DNA of 64,000 bases from an uncultured Litoreibacter sp. (GCA_947492995.1 CANLOU010000001.1:505001-569000); one strand, 5' to 3'. Positions 1 to 9,295 are shown, counted from the stretch's first letter. The notes: generated by a model not told the origin, from the letters alone. Numbers and translations: made by a program.

Positions 1-238
1 AGACAAGGTCGTCACGCTGCAAAAGCTCCTCACTCATCTGGAACGGTTCAAAGTTCAGGCGGTCGTCGAGTTCGCTGTCCTCATCAACCAGTTCGACGGT
101 CATCGACCCCATATGGGTGGACAGCTGCTCCATCACGCCGGTGGCTTTCATGTCCTCCGGGACAATGCTTTGCGCAAAGGCGCCTGTTGTGGAGAGGCTG
201 ATACACAGGGCGAGCAGGCTCGCGGTTCGGTTCATCAT
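1..238 (-). CDS. Secreted protein of unknown function, 3' end outside window
   Basis: Only the first 79 or so codons are inside the window; the gene runs off the left edge. Translation of the reverse strand begins MMNRTASLLALC and continues through a hydrophobic stretch to TGAFAQS, a typical Sec signal peptide with a likely cut after AFA. The mature part seen so far is acidic and rich in Met and Asp/Glu. Two adjacent ATG codons (236-238 and 233-235) follow a purine-rich AAGGGAA ribosome binding site, so either could start translation. It lies just downstream of msrQ on the same strand and may be the last gene of that operon. No family recognised. Confidence 0.7.
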   Translation of the reverse strand, partial: MMNRTASLLALCISLSTTGAFAQSIVPEDMKATGVMEQLSTHMGSMTVELVDEDSELDDRLNFEPFQMSEELLQRDDLV

Positions 239-310
239 AGTCGTTCCCTTAAATTTATAGAGTCTGTTTTGCGGGAGATGTCGTTTTGTGCGGAAGACGC
301 CGTTCCGGCG

Positions 311-967
311 CTAAGATCTGGCCTTTTGGGGGAGCAGGACGCGGCCACGCGCGGCCAGCAGCCCGACGATAACGCCGAGGTAAATCAGCGGCTCCAGTTC
401 CCATACCCTTTGCACCATTACGTAGTGGACGGCGCCCAGCAGGATCGCGGGATAGGCCAGCTTGTGAATGTTTTGCCAAATGCGCGGCCCATATTTCTTG
501 ATGGCCGCGTTGTTCGAGGTCGCCATGACCGGGATCAGGATGATGAACGCCGCCATGCCGATGGTTATGTAGGGGCGTTTCACAATGTCTGACCACATCA
601 GCGCCCAGTTCCATTGCAGGTCCAGCCACAGCCATACCCCAAGATGAAGGGTGACATAGAAGAAGGTCAGATGCCCCAGCGCGCGGCGGAATTTGATGAG
701 CTTCAACTTGAAGAAGTCGCGCAGCACGCGGATCGACATGGTGGCAATGAAGAATTGCAGGGCCAGTTCCCCCAGCCAGTGTTCGATCGTCTTCGCGGGG
801 TCGATGCCAAGGCTGCTGCCAAACAGGTCATAGGTCCCGCTTAGCGCAAGGGCGACACCCACGATGATGTAGATCCCCGGGGCCGCGCCCAGCAGATAGA
901 CCAGCCATTTCGGAATGGGGCGCAGGATAAGGTTGATACGTTCGGATGTGGTCAGGGCATGGCTCAT
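311..967 (-). CDS. msrQ: MsrQ, heme-binding membrane subunit of the MsrPQ methionine sulfoxide reductase
   Basis: The 218-residue protein has about six membrane segments and the ferric reductase-like layout of MsrQ (YedZ). Histidines likely to bind heme are visible in FYVTLHLGVW and in IHKLAYPAILLGAVHY. In the known system MsrQ passes electrons from the respiratory chain to the periplasmic molybdoenzyme MsrP, which repairs oxidised methionines. The start codon overlaps the stop of the small gene upstream (ATGA), so translation is probably coupled. A short GC hairpin (CGCCG-GAA-CGGCG on the reverse strand) sits at the stop codon. The identification is firm because msrP lies one gene upstream. 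Confidence 0.93.
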   Translation of the reverse strand: MSHALTTSERINLILRPIPKWLVYLLGAAPGIYIIVGVALALSGTYDLFGSSLGIDPAKTIEHWLGELALQFFIATMSIRVLRDFFKLKLIKFRRALGHLTFFYVTLHLGVWLWLDLQWNWALMWSDIVKRPYITIGMAAFIILIPVMATSNNAAIKKYGPRIWQNIHKLAYPAILLGAVHYVMVQRVWELEPLIYLGVIVGLLAARGRVLLPQKARS

Positions 968-1173
968 GCCTTACCTTGGCGGACCCTTAGTATAGATGCT
1001 ATTAAAATTCCCATGCCGATTAACAAAATCGGCATCGCAACCGCGTCAATCCACAGCACGTAGGCCCCCAGCCCGACCGCACTCAACGAGACAACCGCCA
1101 ACGGGGTAAAGCAGCACAGGCCGCCCAGAACCGCCGCGATCAGGCCAATCCGGAACCATTTGTCAGACAGCAT
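964..1173 (-). CDS. MerF-like small membrane protein inside the msrPQ operon
   Basis: The 69-residue protein has two membrane helices, with CCFTP at the end of the first helix (residues about 20-24). The order helix, vicinal CysCys-Phe-Thr-Pro, GLGAYV, second helix and basic tail is that of the MerF mercury carriers, in which the paired cysteines shuttle Hg(II) across the inner membrane. MerF usually has a second CC pair near its C terminus; this protein ends RVRQGKA and lacks it. It starts on the last base of the msrP stop and overlaps msrQ by four bases, so it is an integral operon member. No mer regulator or reductase is near, so a role in metal or electron transfer for MsrPQ is possible but only inferred. 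Confidence 0.75.
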   Translation of the reverse strand: MLSDKWFRIGLIAAVLGGLCCFTPLAVVSLSAVGLGAYVLWIDAVAMPILLIGMGILIASILRVRQGKA

Positions 1174-2090
1174 CAGAAGAACTTGGCGAGGTCCATGCCT
1201 TCATACAGGCCAGCCACTTCTTCTTCGTACCCGTTGAATTTCAGCGTCGGGATACGCTTGGCCAGCAAACCGCCGCCAACGCGCCGCTCGGACGCCTGGG
1301 ACCAGCGCGGGTGATCCACGTCCGGGTTTACATTACTGTAGAAACCATATTCGGGCGCGTTAATCATATTCCAGCTGGTTTCAGGCTGCTCGTCGGTCAG
1401 TCTGATCTTCACAATGGATTTGATCGACTTGAAGCCGTATTTCCACGGAACCACCAAACGCATTGGCGCGCCGTTCTGATTTGGGATGTCTTTGCCGTAG
1501 ATGCCGGTGGCCATCATTGTCAGGGGGTGCATTGCCTCGTCCAGCCGCAGGCCCTCGCGGTAGGGCCATGGGATGAAGTTACGTTTCTGGCCCCACATCT
1601 CTTCTGGGCGGACCAGCGTTTCAAACGCCACGTATTTTGCACCATCCTGTACACCCACCATATTCAGCAGGTCGGCCAGCTCGAACCCGTTCCACGGAAT
1701 TATCATCGACCAGGCTTCGACGCAGCGGAACCGGTAGATGCGTTCCTCAACGGTCATGTTGGCCATGATGTCTTCGTAGGAATAGGACCCGGGCTTGTCG
1801 ACCATCCCCTCGATCTCGATCTTCCAGGGCGAGGTCGTCAGCGCGCCCGCGTATTCCGAGGGGTCCGTCTTGCCGGTGCCAAATTCATAGAAGTTGTTGT
1901 AGTTGGTGATTTCGTCCCACTTGTTGGGCTCTTCATCGGTCGAAAACTTCGAGGCCGCTGCAAAAGCAGGCCCCGCGATGCCGCCCGCCGCCAGCGCCGC
2001 CGCACCTGTCATAAACTTGCGCCGGTTGAAGAACACTTCCGCAGGGGTGACGTCGGACCAGCTTAGGTCGGATTTGTAACGGTTAGCCAT
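1173..2090 (-). CDS. msrP: MsrP, periplasmic molybdopterin methionine sulfoxide reductase catalytic subunit
   Basis: This 305-residue protein carries a twin-arginine signal ([16 protein letters not shown]) and the sulfite oxidase-type molybdopterin fold; the molybdenum-ligating cysteine is in the motif [11 protein letters not shown]. MsrP reduces methionine sulfoxide in exported proteins, taking electrons from MsrQ. I chose the ATG at 2088-2090 because it is preceded by GAGGAA at a good distance; an upstream GTG/ATG would extend the protein by 17 residues ahead of the usual N terminus. It heads a tightly packed three-gene operon with the MerF-like gene and msrQ. Confidence 0.95.
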   Translation of the reverse strand: MANRYKSDLSWSDVTPAEVFFNRRKFMTGAAALAAGGIAGPAFAAASKFSTDEEPNKWDEITNYNNFYEFGTGKTDPSEYAGALTTSPWKIEIEGMVDKPGSYSYEDIMANMTVEERIYRFRCVEAWSMIIPWNGFELADLLNMVGVQDGAKYVAFETLVRPEEMWGQKRNFIPWPYREGLRLDEAMHPLTMMATGIYGKDIPNQNGAPMRLVVPWKYGFKSIKSIVKIRLTDEQPETSWNMINAPEYGFYSNVNPDVDHPRWSQASERRVGGGLLAKRIPTLKFNGYEEEVAGLYEGMDLAKFF

Positions 2091-2190
2091 GGGATTCCTC
2101 ACTTTGTTGGCACACCCTATGGCGGGCCGGACCCGATTCACAAAGAGAAACCCGCCAACCTCACGAAGATGTTGGAATTGGGTGAGGGGG

Positions 2191-2808
2191 TCAGCCCCCC
2201 GGGAAAAACTCCGCTGGTGTCTTCATAGAGGGTAGCGCCCGCATCCGCGAAAGCCAGTCCTGCAAGGCCGGGGTCGCCTCCAGCCCGGCCTCCGCAAGCC
2301 ATTGAGTATAGCCCCAGACAGCGCAATCCCCGACGCCGGGGCTGTCGCCATGCATAAAGGGCGCGCCGCCAAGCAGCTTGGCGAAGGTGCGGCAATCCGT
2401 GTGGAAGCGGTCGGTAAGCCAGTCGATCACCTCGGGCGCGAAGCCCGCGTTGTTGACCCGTCTGGCCTCTTTCAATTGTGGGACGCACATGCCGATGCGG
2501 TTGGCCTCCCACATCAGGATCGACCGCGCACGTTGCAGGCCCTCGGGGGTCTGCGCGCCAAGCCCGTCAAACCGCGTGGCCAGCGCCAACAAGATCGCGC
2601 CCGATTGGGTGTGCGCCGCGCCGTCCATCATCAGCAAGGGCACTTCGGCCAAGGGGCTGGCGGCAAGGAAGTCCTTGGGCCGGGTCGAGGGCTCCGCCCA
2701 GATGTCTATATATACTGTCTCATGTGGCAGGCCCGCCAGGGACAGCGCCAGGGCGACTTTGCACGCATGCCCCGAGTCCGGATGGCCATATAATGTCAGC
2801 GCGGCCAT
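2191..2808 (-). CDS. Glutathione S-transferase family protein
   Basis: The 205-residue protein has an N-terminal thioredoxin-like domain starting [15 protein letters not shown], with the cis-Pro loop in LAEVPLL and the glutathione-binding pair QSGAI, followed by an all-helical C-terminal domain. The start is two bases after the stop of the FMN-dependent glutamate synthase-like gene, so the two are co-transcribed. The substrate cannot be deduced. A GC-rich inverted repeat at the stop codon (around 2187-2205) may end transcription. Confidence 0.88.
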   Translation of the reverse strand: MAALTLYGHPDSGHACKVALALSLAGLPHETVYIDIWAEPSTRPKDFLAASPLAEVPLLMMDGAAHTQSGAILLALATRFDGLGAQTPEGLQRARSILMWEANRIGMCVPQLKEARRVNNAGFAPEVIDWLTDRFHTDCRTFAKLLGGAPFMHGDSPGVGDCAVWGYTQWLAEAGLEATPALQDWLSRMRALPSMKTPAEFFPGG

Positions 2809-2810
2809 GC

Positions 2811-4301
2811 TCAGCGCCTGTCGCCAAGGTCGGGGTACAGCTCAATCAGCGGAACCGACTTGCCGGTGTCCTGCACAATGCGCACATGCTCGCGTTTCAG
2901 CTGGCGGGGTTCGGGCACGCCCACGGAATGGGCAATGGTCTCCACCTCTTTGACAATGTTGTCGGCGTAGCGGGCCACCTTCTTGTACTTGTCCTCGGGC
3001 ACCAGCCCCTTCTGGAACCGCAGGTCATGGGTGGTGATGCCGGTGGGGCAGGTGTTCATGTTGCACTTCATCGCCTGAATGCAGCCCAGCGAGAACATGA
3101 AGCCCCGCGCCGAGGTCACAAAGTCCGCGCCCGCCGCCAAGGCCCAGGCCACGTCGCCCGGCACCATCAGCTTGGCCGATGCCACCAGCCGGATGCGGTC
3201 TTTCAGCCCGTGGTCCCGTAGCAGGTTGGCCACCTCCGGCAGGGCCTCCTTTATGGTGACCCCCACCAGATCCATCAACGGCAGCGGGGACGCCCCCGTC
3301 CCCCCTTCGCCGCCATCCAGGGTGATGAAGTCCGGGGCCAGGTCGTCGCCGCGCCGCTTGACCGTGTCCAACAAGTCGCGGAACGGCTGCGCCGCGCCAA
3401 ACACCGTTTTGATGCCGACGGGCTTGCCGGTCACCTTGCGAATGTGGGCCAGCATGTCCAGCAGGTCGTCCCAGTCGTCAATTTCGACGTGGCGGTTGGG
3501 GCTGATGCTGTCCTGGCCCATGTCGATGCCGCGTATCTCGGCAATCTCCGCCGTGATCTTGGCGCCGGGCAGGATGCCGCCTTTGCCGGGCTTGGCCCCT
3601 TGCGCCAGCTTCAGCTCGAACATCTTCACCTGCTCGTGGGCCGCGACCTTGCGCAGCTTGTCGTCGTCCAGCCGGCCTTCCTTGTCGCGCACGCCATATT
3701 TCGCGGTGCCGATCTGGAACACGATGTCGGCGCCGCCTTCAAGGTGGTAGGGCGACAGCCCGCCCTCGCCTGTGTTCATCCAGATGCCCGCCTGCTTGGC
3801 GCCCTGCGACAGGGCCAACACGGCGGGTTTCGAAATGGCGCCGTAGCTCATCCCAGAGATGTTGAAGAACGAGCCCGCCACGTAGGGCTGCGCGGCCCCC
3901 GGCCCGATCATCATCGGCTCGGACTTGGCAAACTGGTTGTCCAGGGGCGGGAACGGCGCGTTCACAAAAATCGGTGTGCCCACGACAGACAGGTTGCGGG
4001 TCGATCCGAACGCCACCGTGTTGCCCTTGCCCGACACCGCGCGTTTCACCCAGTCGCGCTGGGCGCGGTTGAACGGCAGTTCCTCGCGGTCCATGGCAAA
4101 GAAATACTGGCGGAAGAACTCTCCCAGCTCGGTGAACAAATGCCGGAAGCGGCCGATGACGGGGTAGTTGCGCCGCACCGCGTCCTCTGTCTGGGACCGG
4201 TCGATGACAAACAGCACCATGACCACCAACACGCCGACGCCCACCACCACGATGAACGTAATCGCCATGAACTGCACAATGCTGCCTGCCCAATCAATCA
4301 T
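2811..4301 (-). CDS. FMN-binding glutamate synthase family protein, membrane-anchored
   Basis: The 496 residues correspond to the central and FMN domains of the glutamate synthase large subunit, without the glutamine amidotransferase domain. An N-terminal membrane helix (about residues 9-31) precedes the barrel. Conserved FMN and Fe-S elements are visible: GGEGGTGASP, KLMVPGDVAWALAAGADFV and the cysteine cluster CIQAMKCNMNTCPTG. Proteins of this type occur in many proteobacteria, and their physiological reaction is not well settled; ammonia-dependent glutamate synthase or a related oxidoreductase is possible. It is the first gene of a two-gene unit with the GST. Confidence 0.88.
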   Translation of the reverse strand: MIDWAGSIVQFMAITFIVVVGVGVLVVMVLFVIDRSQTEDAVRRNYPVIGRFRHLFTELGEFFRQYFFAMDREELPFNRAQRDWVKRAVSGKGNTVAFGSTRNLSVVGTPIFVNAPFPPLDNQFAKSEPMMIGPGAAQPYVAGSFFNISGMSYGAISKPAVLALSQGAKQAGIWMNTGEGGLSPYHLEGGADIVFQIGTAKYGVRDKEGRLDDDKLRKVAAHEQVKMFELKLAQGAKPGKGGILPGAKITAEIAEIRGIDMGQDSISPNRHVEIDDWDDLLDMLAHIRKVTGKPVGIKTVFGAAQPFRDLLDTVKRRGDDLAPDFITLDGGEGGTGASPLPLMDLVGVTIKEALPEVANLLRDHGLKDRIRLVASAKLMVPGDVAWALAAGADFVTSARGFMFSLGCIQAMKCNMNTCPTGITTHDLRFQKGLVPEDKYKKVARYADNIVKEVETIAHSVGVPEPRQLKREHVRIVQDTGKSVPLIELYPDLGDRR

Positions 4302-4371
4302 TCCGTGCCGCCCCTATATAAGTTTCGCGCCAATCTGGCAGACGCAGCGGGAAGGGCAAGCCCGCTACACA

Positions 4372-4404
4372 GAAAAACGGCCTCCCCGCCTGAAGGGAGG
4401 CCGT
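4372..4404 (-). terminator. Rho-independent terminator after the 4.46-kb NDS-repeat gene
   Basis: The stem ACGGCCTCCC / GGGAGGCCGT with an 8-base loop is followed on the reverse strand by a run of five T. It lies between the small secreted protein gene and the FMN-glutamate synthase-like gene, isolating the former as a single-gene unit. Confidence 0.85.
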
Positions 4405-4456
4405 ATCAAAACCGGGATCCGTGGAAGATTGGAACCCGGCCCGATGTCTGATGTCT

Positions 4457-4750
4457 TTACAGGTTGCGTTCAGCCGCCGAGTCGTTGCTCAGGGCAAGCC
4501 CGGCCTGGATCGCCTGAACGTCGATATTGCGGGAGCGCACCAGCTTCAGGTTGGTCTCCGCAGGGGAGGAGTTGGCCAGCGCCATTTCCCGGACCGCCTC
4601 AACAAAATTGCCGGTGGATGTCTCGCCGACAATGGTTTCAGCAGCGGAAGAGTTGCCCTGTGCAAAGAAGGCCAGCACGTCTGATACGTCGGCAGAAGCG
4701 GGGGCGGCGAAGGACAGTGCAGCGATGGCGGATGCGATTACGGTTTTCAT
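4457..4750 (-). CDS. Small secreted NDS-repeat protein, copy 1
   Basis: 97 residues. The signal peptide MKTVIASAIAALSFAAPASA is nearly identical to that of the three paralogs at 9.39, 18.77 and 20.59 kb. The mature part of about 75 residues has no cysteine and three copies of an Asn-(Asp/Ser)-Ser-(Ala/Pro)-Ala-Glu motif: GNSSAAET, ANSSPAET and SNDSAAERNL at the C terminus. This copy is the most diverged, with NSS in place of NDS twice. The ATG at 4748-4750 follows GGAGA. It has its own leader and terminator. Function unknown; the sequence shows only export and a repeated short acidic/amide motif. Confidence 0.85.
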   Translation of the reverse strand: MKTVIASAIAALSFAAPASADVSDVLAFFAQGNSSAAETIVGETSTGNFVEAVREMALANSSPAETNLKLVRSRNIDVQAIQAGLALSNDSAAERNL

Positions 4751-4995
4751 TTCAAGTCTCCAGTTTTTTGTCATGTGCCTTGCGGCGGTTGGGATAATCG
4801 GCGGTGTGCCGGTTGATGAAGCGAACATGCGCCCCGCACCCCGCCCAATCCATGCACCCAGTATGATGATTTGTGACATTTGCCCGCAGACCTGAACGCA
4901 TATCGCCAAAGCATGACGGCCAGATGTCAGGGCAGTGGGCAACACGCTATCTGGACGCTAAACGACTGAAATATGGCGGCAATCTTGCGCTTCTT
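4751..4995 (-). promoter_or_regulatory. Conserved leader of NDS-repeat gene copy 1
   Basis: This gene-free stretch resembles the regions upstream of the three paralogs. Shared blocks, read on the + strand, are CTCCAGTTT next to the start, TGCCTTGCGGCG, a GTTTGATGA-like block 60-65 bp out (here GGTTGATGA), ATGCGCC, and further out TGAAATATG and TTCTTTCTGC (the last two shared with copy 2). The GTGCG dyad present in the other leaders is degenerate here (around 4894-4907). Promoter and regulatory sites are presumably inside, but no -35/-10 pair could be assigned with confidence. Confidence 0.55.
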
Positions 4996-5044
4996 TCTGC
5001 TTCAAATATGCAAATCCAACAGCGCAAAACGTGAGTCGGCCAAC

Positions 5045-5074
5045 CAAAAAGGCCGGACCTCTCAGCCCGGCCTT
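5045..5074 (-). terminator. Terminator of clpB
   Basis: The inverted repeat AAGGCCGG / CCGGCCTT with a 10-base loop is followed by five T on the reverse strand, 20 bp beyond the clpB stop. Confidence 0.85.
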
Positions 5075-5094
5075 CTGGTCAAGTGCAACGCGCG

Positions 5095-7710
5095 TCAGTG
5101 GACGGTCGCGTCATCCGGCTTGGGCCTGTTGGAGGCCGACAACCGGTCCCCCACAATCAACCCATCCGCCCCGGCGCTGACCTCGATGGTTGTCCCATCC
5201 AGAATGTCACCGGCCAGGATCATCTCGGCCAGCTGGTCCTGCAACGCCCGCTGGATCACCCGCTTCAATGGCCGCGCACCAAAGACGGGGTCATACCCCT
5301 CATCGGCCAGCCATTTGCGCGCGCCGTCATCCAGATCAAGCGTGATCTTGCGCGACGCCAGACGTTTGTCCAACTGCGCCAACTGAATGTCGACAATCCC
5401 CGCCATGTCGTCACGGGCAAGGCGGTCAAAGATGATCGTCTCGTCCAGACGGTTCAGGAATTCAGGCCGGAAATGGGCGCGGACCGCGTCCATCACATCC
5501 CGCTTGGCGTCCGAGCTGTCAGACCCTTCCGGCAGCTGGCTCAACGCCTGCGCCCCAAGGTTGGACGTCAGGATAATCAGCGTCTGCTTGAAATCCACCG
5601 TGCGGCCCTGACCATCGGTCAGCACCCCGTCATCGAGCACCTGCAACAGCACGTTGAACACATCGGGGTGCGCCTTCTCGACCTCGTCGAACAGCACGAC
5701 CTGATATGGACGGCGGCGCACGGCCTCCGTCAACACGCCGCCCTCGTCATAGCCGACATAGCCCGGAGGGGCCCCGATCAGCCGCGCCACCGCGTGTTTC
5801 TCCATGAACTCCGACATATCAATGCGCACCATCGCGCTGTCGTCGTCGAACAGGAATTCGGCCACGGATTTGGTCAGCTCGGTTTTACCCACGCCGGTTG
5901 GCCCAAGGAACAAGAAGCTGCCCAAAGGCCGGTTCTCGTCATTCAGGCCCGCCCGCGCGCGTCGCACCGCATTGGCCACGGATTTGACCGCCTGACGCTG
6001 CCCGATGACCCGCTTGCCGATGGCGTCTTCCATCCGCAGCAGCTTGTCGCGCTCGCCTTCCAGCATTTTCGAGGTCGGGATACCCGTCCAGCGTTCCACG
6101 ACTTGCGCAATCTGTTCCGGCCGCACGGCCTCCTCGACCACGACGTCGCCTTCGGAGGCCTCGGCCTCCGCCAGCTTCTTCTCCAGATCGGGGATCACGC
6201 CGTAGGACAATTCGCCCGCCTTGGCCAAATCGCCATCGCGTTTGGCGATGTCCAACTCAGCCCGCGCCCGGTCCAGCTGTTCTTTCAGCTCCCGCGCGCC
6301 TTCCAGCTTGTCGCGTTCCGACTGCCAGCGCGCCGTCATCTCCGACGACTTCTCCTGCAGGTCGCCCAGTTCTTTTTGCAAGGCAATCAGCCGGTCTTTG
6401 GAGGCCGCATCGTCTTCCTTCGACAGCGCCACTTCCTCGATCTGCAACTGCATGATCTGGCGGTCCAGCGCGTCCAATTCCTCGGGCTTGCTGTCCACTT
6501 CCATCCGCAGGCGGCTGGCCGCCTCGTCCATCAGGTCAATCGCCTTATCCGGCAAAAACCGGTCGGTGATATAACGGTGCGACAGCGTCGCCGCCGACAC
6601 CAAGGCGCTGTCCGAAATCCGCACCCCATGGTGCAGCTCGTACTTTTCCTTGATGCCGCGCAGGATGGAAATGGTGTCCTCCACCGTCGGCTCCTCCGCC
6701 AACACAGGCTGGAACCGCCGCGCAAGCGCCGCGTCTTTTTCGACATGCTTGCGGTATTCATCCAACGTGGTGGCACCCACGCAATGCAATTCGCCCCGCG
6801 CAAGCGCAGGCTTCAGCAGGTTCGACGCATCCATCGCGCCCTCGCCCTTTCCCGCGCCCACAAGCGTGTGCATCTCGTCAATGAACAGGATGATTTCGCC
6901 CGCGGCATCCGTGACCTCGTTCAGGATCGCCTTCAAGCGTTCCTCAAACTCGCCCCGGTACTTCGCGCCCGCAATCAACGCACCCATATCCAGCGCCATC
7001 AGCTTCTTATTCCGCAGCGATTCAGGCACGTCGCCATCCACAATCCGCAAGGCCAGCCCTTCCGCAATGGCGGTCTTGCCCACGCCCGGCTCACCGATCA
7101 AAACAGGGTTGTTCTTGGTGCGGCGGCTCAGCACCTGCATGGTGCGCCTGATCTCTTCGTCACGGCCAATAATGGGGTCAATCTTGCCCGCCCGCGCGCG
7201 TTCCGTCAGGTCCATCGCGTATTTCTTCAATGCGTCATAGCTGTCCTCGGCGCTCGCCGAATCCGCCGTCCGCCCCTTGCGCACGTCATTGATCGCCGCG
7301 TTCAGCTCTTGGGCCGACACGCCGCCCGCCTCCAACGCGTCCCGCGCTTTGGATTTGACCATGCACAAGGCGGTCAGCAGCCGCTCGACCGGCACAAAGC
7401 TGTCCCCGGCCTTGCCGGCCAGCTTTTCGGCCTCGGCCAAAACCTTGCTGGTCTGCGCGTCCAGATACACCTGCCCCGCGTCGCCCGAGACCCGCGCAAC
7501 CTTGGACAAGGCCAGATCCACGGCCTCCAGCACCCGCGCGGGCTGGCCGCCAGCGGCGGTAATCAGGTTGGACGCCAAGCCCTGCTCGTCATCCATCAAG
7601 GCTTTCAGAAGATGCTCCGGCGACAGACGCTGGTGGTCTTCGCGGGTGGCAATCGTTTGGGCCGCTTGTATGAAACCGCGCGACCGTTCGGTGAATTTCT
7701 CTAAATTCAT
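5095..7710 (-). CDS. clpB: ClpB, ATP-dependent disaggregase
   Basis: The 871-residue cytoplasmic hexameric AAA+ chaperone works with DnaK/DnaJ/GrpE to rescue aggregated proteins after heat stress. It has the full ClpB layout: an N-terminal Clp_N repeat domain (start [12 protein letters not shown]), the first ATPase module with GEPGVGKTA, a long coiled-coil middle domain (roughly residues 390-525), the second ATPase module with GPTGVGKTE, and the C-terminal D2-small domain. The ATG at 7708-7710 follows AAAGGAAA; an upstream in-frame start would add 22 residues outside the family norm. A sigma-32-like promoter lies about 80 bp upstream. Confidence 0.97.
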   Translation of the reverse strand: MNLEKFTERSRGFIQAAQTIATREDHQRLSPEHLLKALMDDEQGLASNLITAAGGQPARVLEAVDLALSKVARVSGDAGQVYLDAQTSKVLAEAEKLAGKAGDSFVPVERLLTALCMVKSKARDALEAGGVSAQELNAAINDVRKGRTADSASAEDSYDALKKYAMDLTERARAGKIDPIIGRDEEIRRTMQVLSRRTKNNPVLIGEPGVGKTAIAEGLALRIVDGDVPESLRNKKLMALDMGALIAGAKYRGEFEERLKAILNEVTDAAGEIILFIDEMHTLVGAGKGEGAMDASNLLKPALARGELHCVGATTLDEYRKHVEKDAALARRFQPVLAEEPTVEDTISILRGIKEKYELHHGVRISDSALVSAATLSHRYITDRFLPDKAIDLMDEAASRLRMEVDSKPEELDALDRQIMQLQIEEVALSKEDDAASKDRLIALQKELGDLQEKSSEMTARWQSERDKLEGARELKEQLDRARAELDIAKRDGDLAKAGELSYGVIPDLEKKLAEAEASEGDVVVEEAVRPEQIAQVVERWTGIPTSKMLEGERDKLLRMEDAIGKRVIGQRQAVKSVANAVRRARAGLNDENRPLGSFLFLGPTGVGKTELTKSVAEFLFDDDSAMVRIDMSEFMEKHAVARLIGAPPGYVGYDEGGVLTEAVRRRPYQVVLFDEVEKAHPDVFNVLLQVLDDGVLTDGQGRTVDFKQTLIILTSNLGAQALSQLPEGSDSSDAKRDVMDAVRAHFRPEFLNRLDETIIFDRLARDDMAGIVDIQLAQLDKRLASRKITLDLDDGARKWLADEGYDPVFGARPLKRVIQRALQDQLAEMILAGDILDGTTIEVSAGADGLIVGDRLSASNRPKPDDATVH

Positions 7711-7787
7711 CGGTATTTTCCTTTCACAAAGCGTTTGTCCGTCCCGCGCCCGCCAGGCAGCACGCGGAGGCAACAAACCTCGATCCG

Positions 7788-7817
7788 TAGATGGGGTGCC
7801 GATCCCATAACCGCAAG
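7788..7817 (-). promoter_or_regulatory. Heat-shock (RpoH-type) promoter of clpB
   Basis: On the reverse strand CTTGCG is followed after 15 bases by CCCCATCTA. This matches the sigma-32 pattern CTTGAA - spacer - CCCCATNTA closely, and it stands at a plausible distance (about 80 bp) from the clpB start codon. Confidence 0.8.
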
Positions 7818-7924
7818 ATTTGCGGGGAAAATTATCAACAGTGATTCACAAACAGGTGAATCCCCTTACAAACCGGCGGAAGCCGTTTACCTTAACGTCA
7901 ATGAAGGCGAAAAGGAGAAATTCC

Positions 7925-8236
7925 ATGAGCAGCTACAAAACAGAAGTCCAAAACCTGCACTACAACGCGGCCACAAGGTCATTCGACGCGATGGTCGTCA
8001 TGTATGAGGGGTCCGAGGCGACAAGATACCCCACCTCCCTGCGCCTCCCGATCGACAGCGATTTCAGCTTCGTGTCCCATAAATTGGTGGCGCAGGCCAA
8101 GAAACACAGGGCGCGCAACGCCAACCATCTGGTGTCGCGCACGCCAACCGGGCAAAGCAAGCTGGCCCATCTGGGCGATCTGGCGCGCCAGTTGACGGAC
8201 AGCTTCAGCTTCAACGCGGGCCAACGCGCCGCTTGA
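7925..8236 (+). CDS. Conserved-looking small cytoplasmic protein of unknown function
   Basis: The 103-residue protein starts MSSYKTEVQNLHYN. The ATG at 7925 is preceded by AAAGGAGAAATTCC, a strong ribosome binding site that argues against the longer in-frame start at 7820. The protein is basic in the middle (KKHRARN), with no signal peptide, membrane helix or cysteine pair. It is divergent from clpB and followed by a hairpin that touches the start of pyrF. I do not recognise the family. Confidence 0.75.
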   Translation: MSSYKTEVQNLHYNAATRSFDAMVVMYEGSEATRYPTSLRLPIDSDFSFVSHKLVAQAKKHRARNANHLVSRTPTGQSKLAHLGDLARQLTDSFSFNAGQRAA

Positions 8237-8260
8237 CGGCAGCCTAGAACAGGATCAATC

Positions 8261-8290
8261 AGGGCCGACCAGAAGTGGGAGGCCCTTTTT
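8261..8290 (+). terminator. Hairpin with T run directly ahead of pyrF
   Basis: AGGGCC and GGCCCT, separated by 14 bases, form a stem followed by TTTTT, and the pyrF ATG begins one base later. It fits a terminator for the 103-residue gene. The likely pyrF ribosome binding site (GGGAGG) lies in the loop and 3' arm, so the hairpin could also affect pyrF translation. Confidence 0.6.
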
Positions 8291-8291
8291 C

Positions 8292-8993
8292 ATGCCAAAT
8301 GCAGTTGCCGATGACCGTCTTATCGTGGCCCTTGATGTGCCAAATGCGCTCGAAGGGTTGAAACTGGCGGAAAGCCTCGGCGACGCGGTGTCCTTCTACA
8401 AAATCGGCCTCGGCATGCTGACCACGGGGGGGCTGGCGCTGGCCAATGAGCTGAAACAGGAACACGGCAAACGCATCTTCCTCGACATGAAGCTGTTCGA
8501 CATCTCCGCCACGGTAGAGGCCGCCGTGCGTGGCCTCGCGCAGTTCGACCTCGATTTCCTGACGGTCCATGGCGATCCGCATGTGGTGCGCGCCGCCAAG
8601 GAAGGGGCCGCAGGCAGCAAACTCAAAATCCTTGGCGTCACCATCCTGACCTCGCTGGACCGCGCGGACCTTGAAGCGAGCCTTATCAAACCGGGCGATA
8701 TGCAGGATTTGGTGTTAGAGCGCGCGGGCAACGCCTTTAACGCAGGCGCTGACGGGATCATTGCATCCCCGCAAGAAGCCGCCGCCATCCGCGCGCTGCC
8801 CGAAAGCAAGGGCCGCCTGATCGTCACGCCCGGTGTCCGCCCGACGGGCGCTGCGCTGGGCGATCAAAAGCGCGTCGCAACGCCCGGCCAAGCGATCAAA
8901 GACGGGGCCGATCACATCGTGGTGGGCCGCCCCATCTGGCAAGCCGCAAGCCCATCTGAAGCCGCCCAAGCGGTCCTGTCTGAACTGGCCTAA
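8292..8993 (+). CDS. pyrF: PyrF, orotidine 5'-phosphate decarboxylase
   Basis: The 233-residue enzyme makes UMP from OMP in the last step of pyrimidine synthesis. The class I catalytic site is visible as DMKLFDISATV (the Lys-Asp network), with the other conserved blocks LIVALDVPN near the start, TVHG, and the phosphate-binding end TPGVRP and GADHIVVGRPI. Length and order match bacterial PyrF. Its 3' end overlaps the convergent zinc-ribbon gene by four bases. Confidence 0.96.
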   Translation: MPNAVADDRLIVALDVPNALEGLKLAESLGDAVSFYKIGLGMLTTGGLALANELKQEHGKRIFLDMKLFDISATVEAAVRGLAQFDLDFLTVHGDPHVVRAAKEGAAGSKLKILGVTILTSLDRADLEASLIKPGDMQDLVLERAGNAFNAGADGIIASPQEAAAIRALPESKGRLIVTPGVRPTGAALGDQKRVATPGQAIKDGADHIVVGRPIWQAASPSEAAQAVLSELA

Positions 8994-9256
8994 AGCCCAC
9001 CGTTCAAATTGCGCTTACAGTCCTGGGGCGGCTTGCCGGAATGGCTCATCGCCGCCACCCCGCATTTGGCGCAGCGATATTCGACAAACCGGCCATTGCG
9101 GTCGCCAGTCGCTGACCAGTCACAGGTTTTGCGTTTGGTCAGCTTCGACCATAACGGGTCCAATCGCGCCGAGGCCTCGTCCTGCGCGGTCTTGCGGCCC
9201 CATATGGCCCAGACAAAATACAGGGCCACAAGCCCAACGGTAATCAGTATTGGCAT
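8990..9256 (-). CDS. Small membrane-anchored protein with a cysteine (zinc ribbon-like) domain
   Basis: 88 residues. An N-terminal hydrophobic helix (about 1-19) is followed by a polar segment and cysteines in KTCDW, YRCAKC and PPQDCKRN, spaced like a small zinc-binding site. It overlaps the end of pyrF convergently. The ribosome binding site is weak. No family recognised; the pattern suggests a short inner-membrane protein with a cytoplasmic metal site. Confidence 0.65.
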   Translation of the reverse strand: MPILITVGLVALYFVWAIWGRKTAQDEASARLDPLWSKLTKRKTCDWSATGDRNGRFVEYRCAKCGVAAMSHSGKPPQDCKRNLNGGL

Positions 9257-9295
9257 GGCGTCATCATGGGGAAAAAGTCACCCAGCTGCCAATAG

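Noticed and set aside
5083-7704. An 873-codon open frame on the + strand opposite clpB
   Set aside because: It is the antisense shadow of clpB: rich in Arg, His and Gln, without motifs, and produced by the GC-rich third positions of the real gene.
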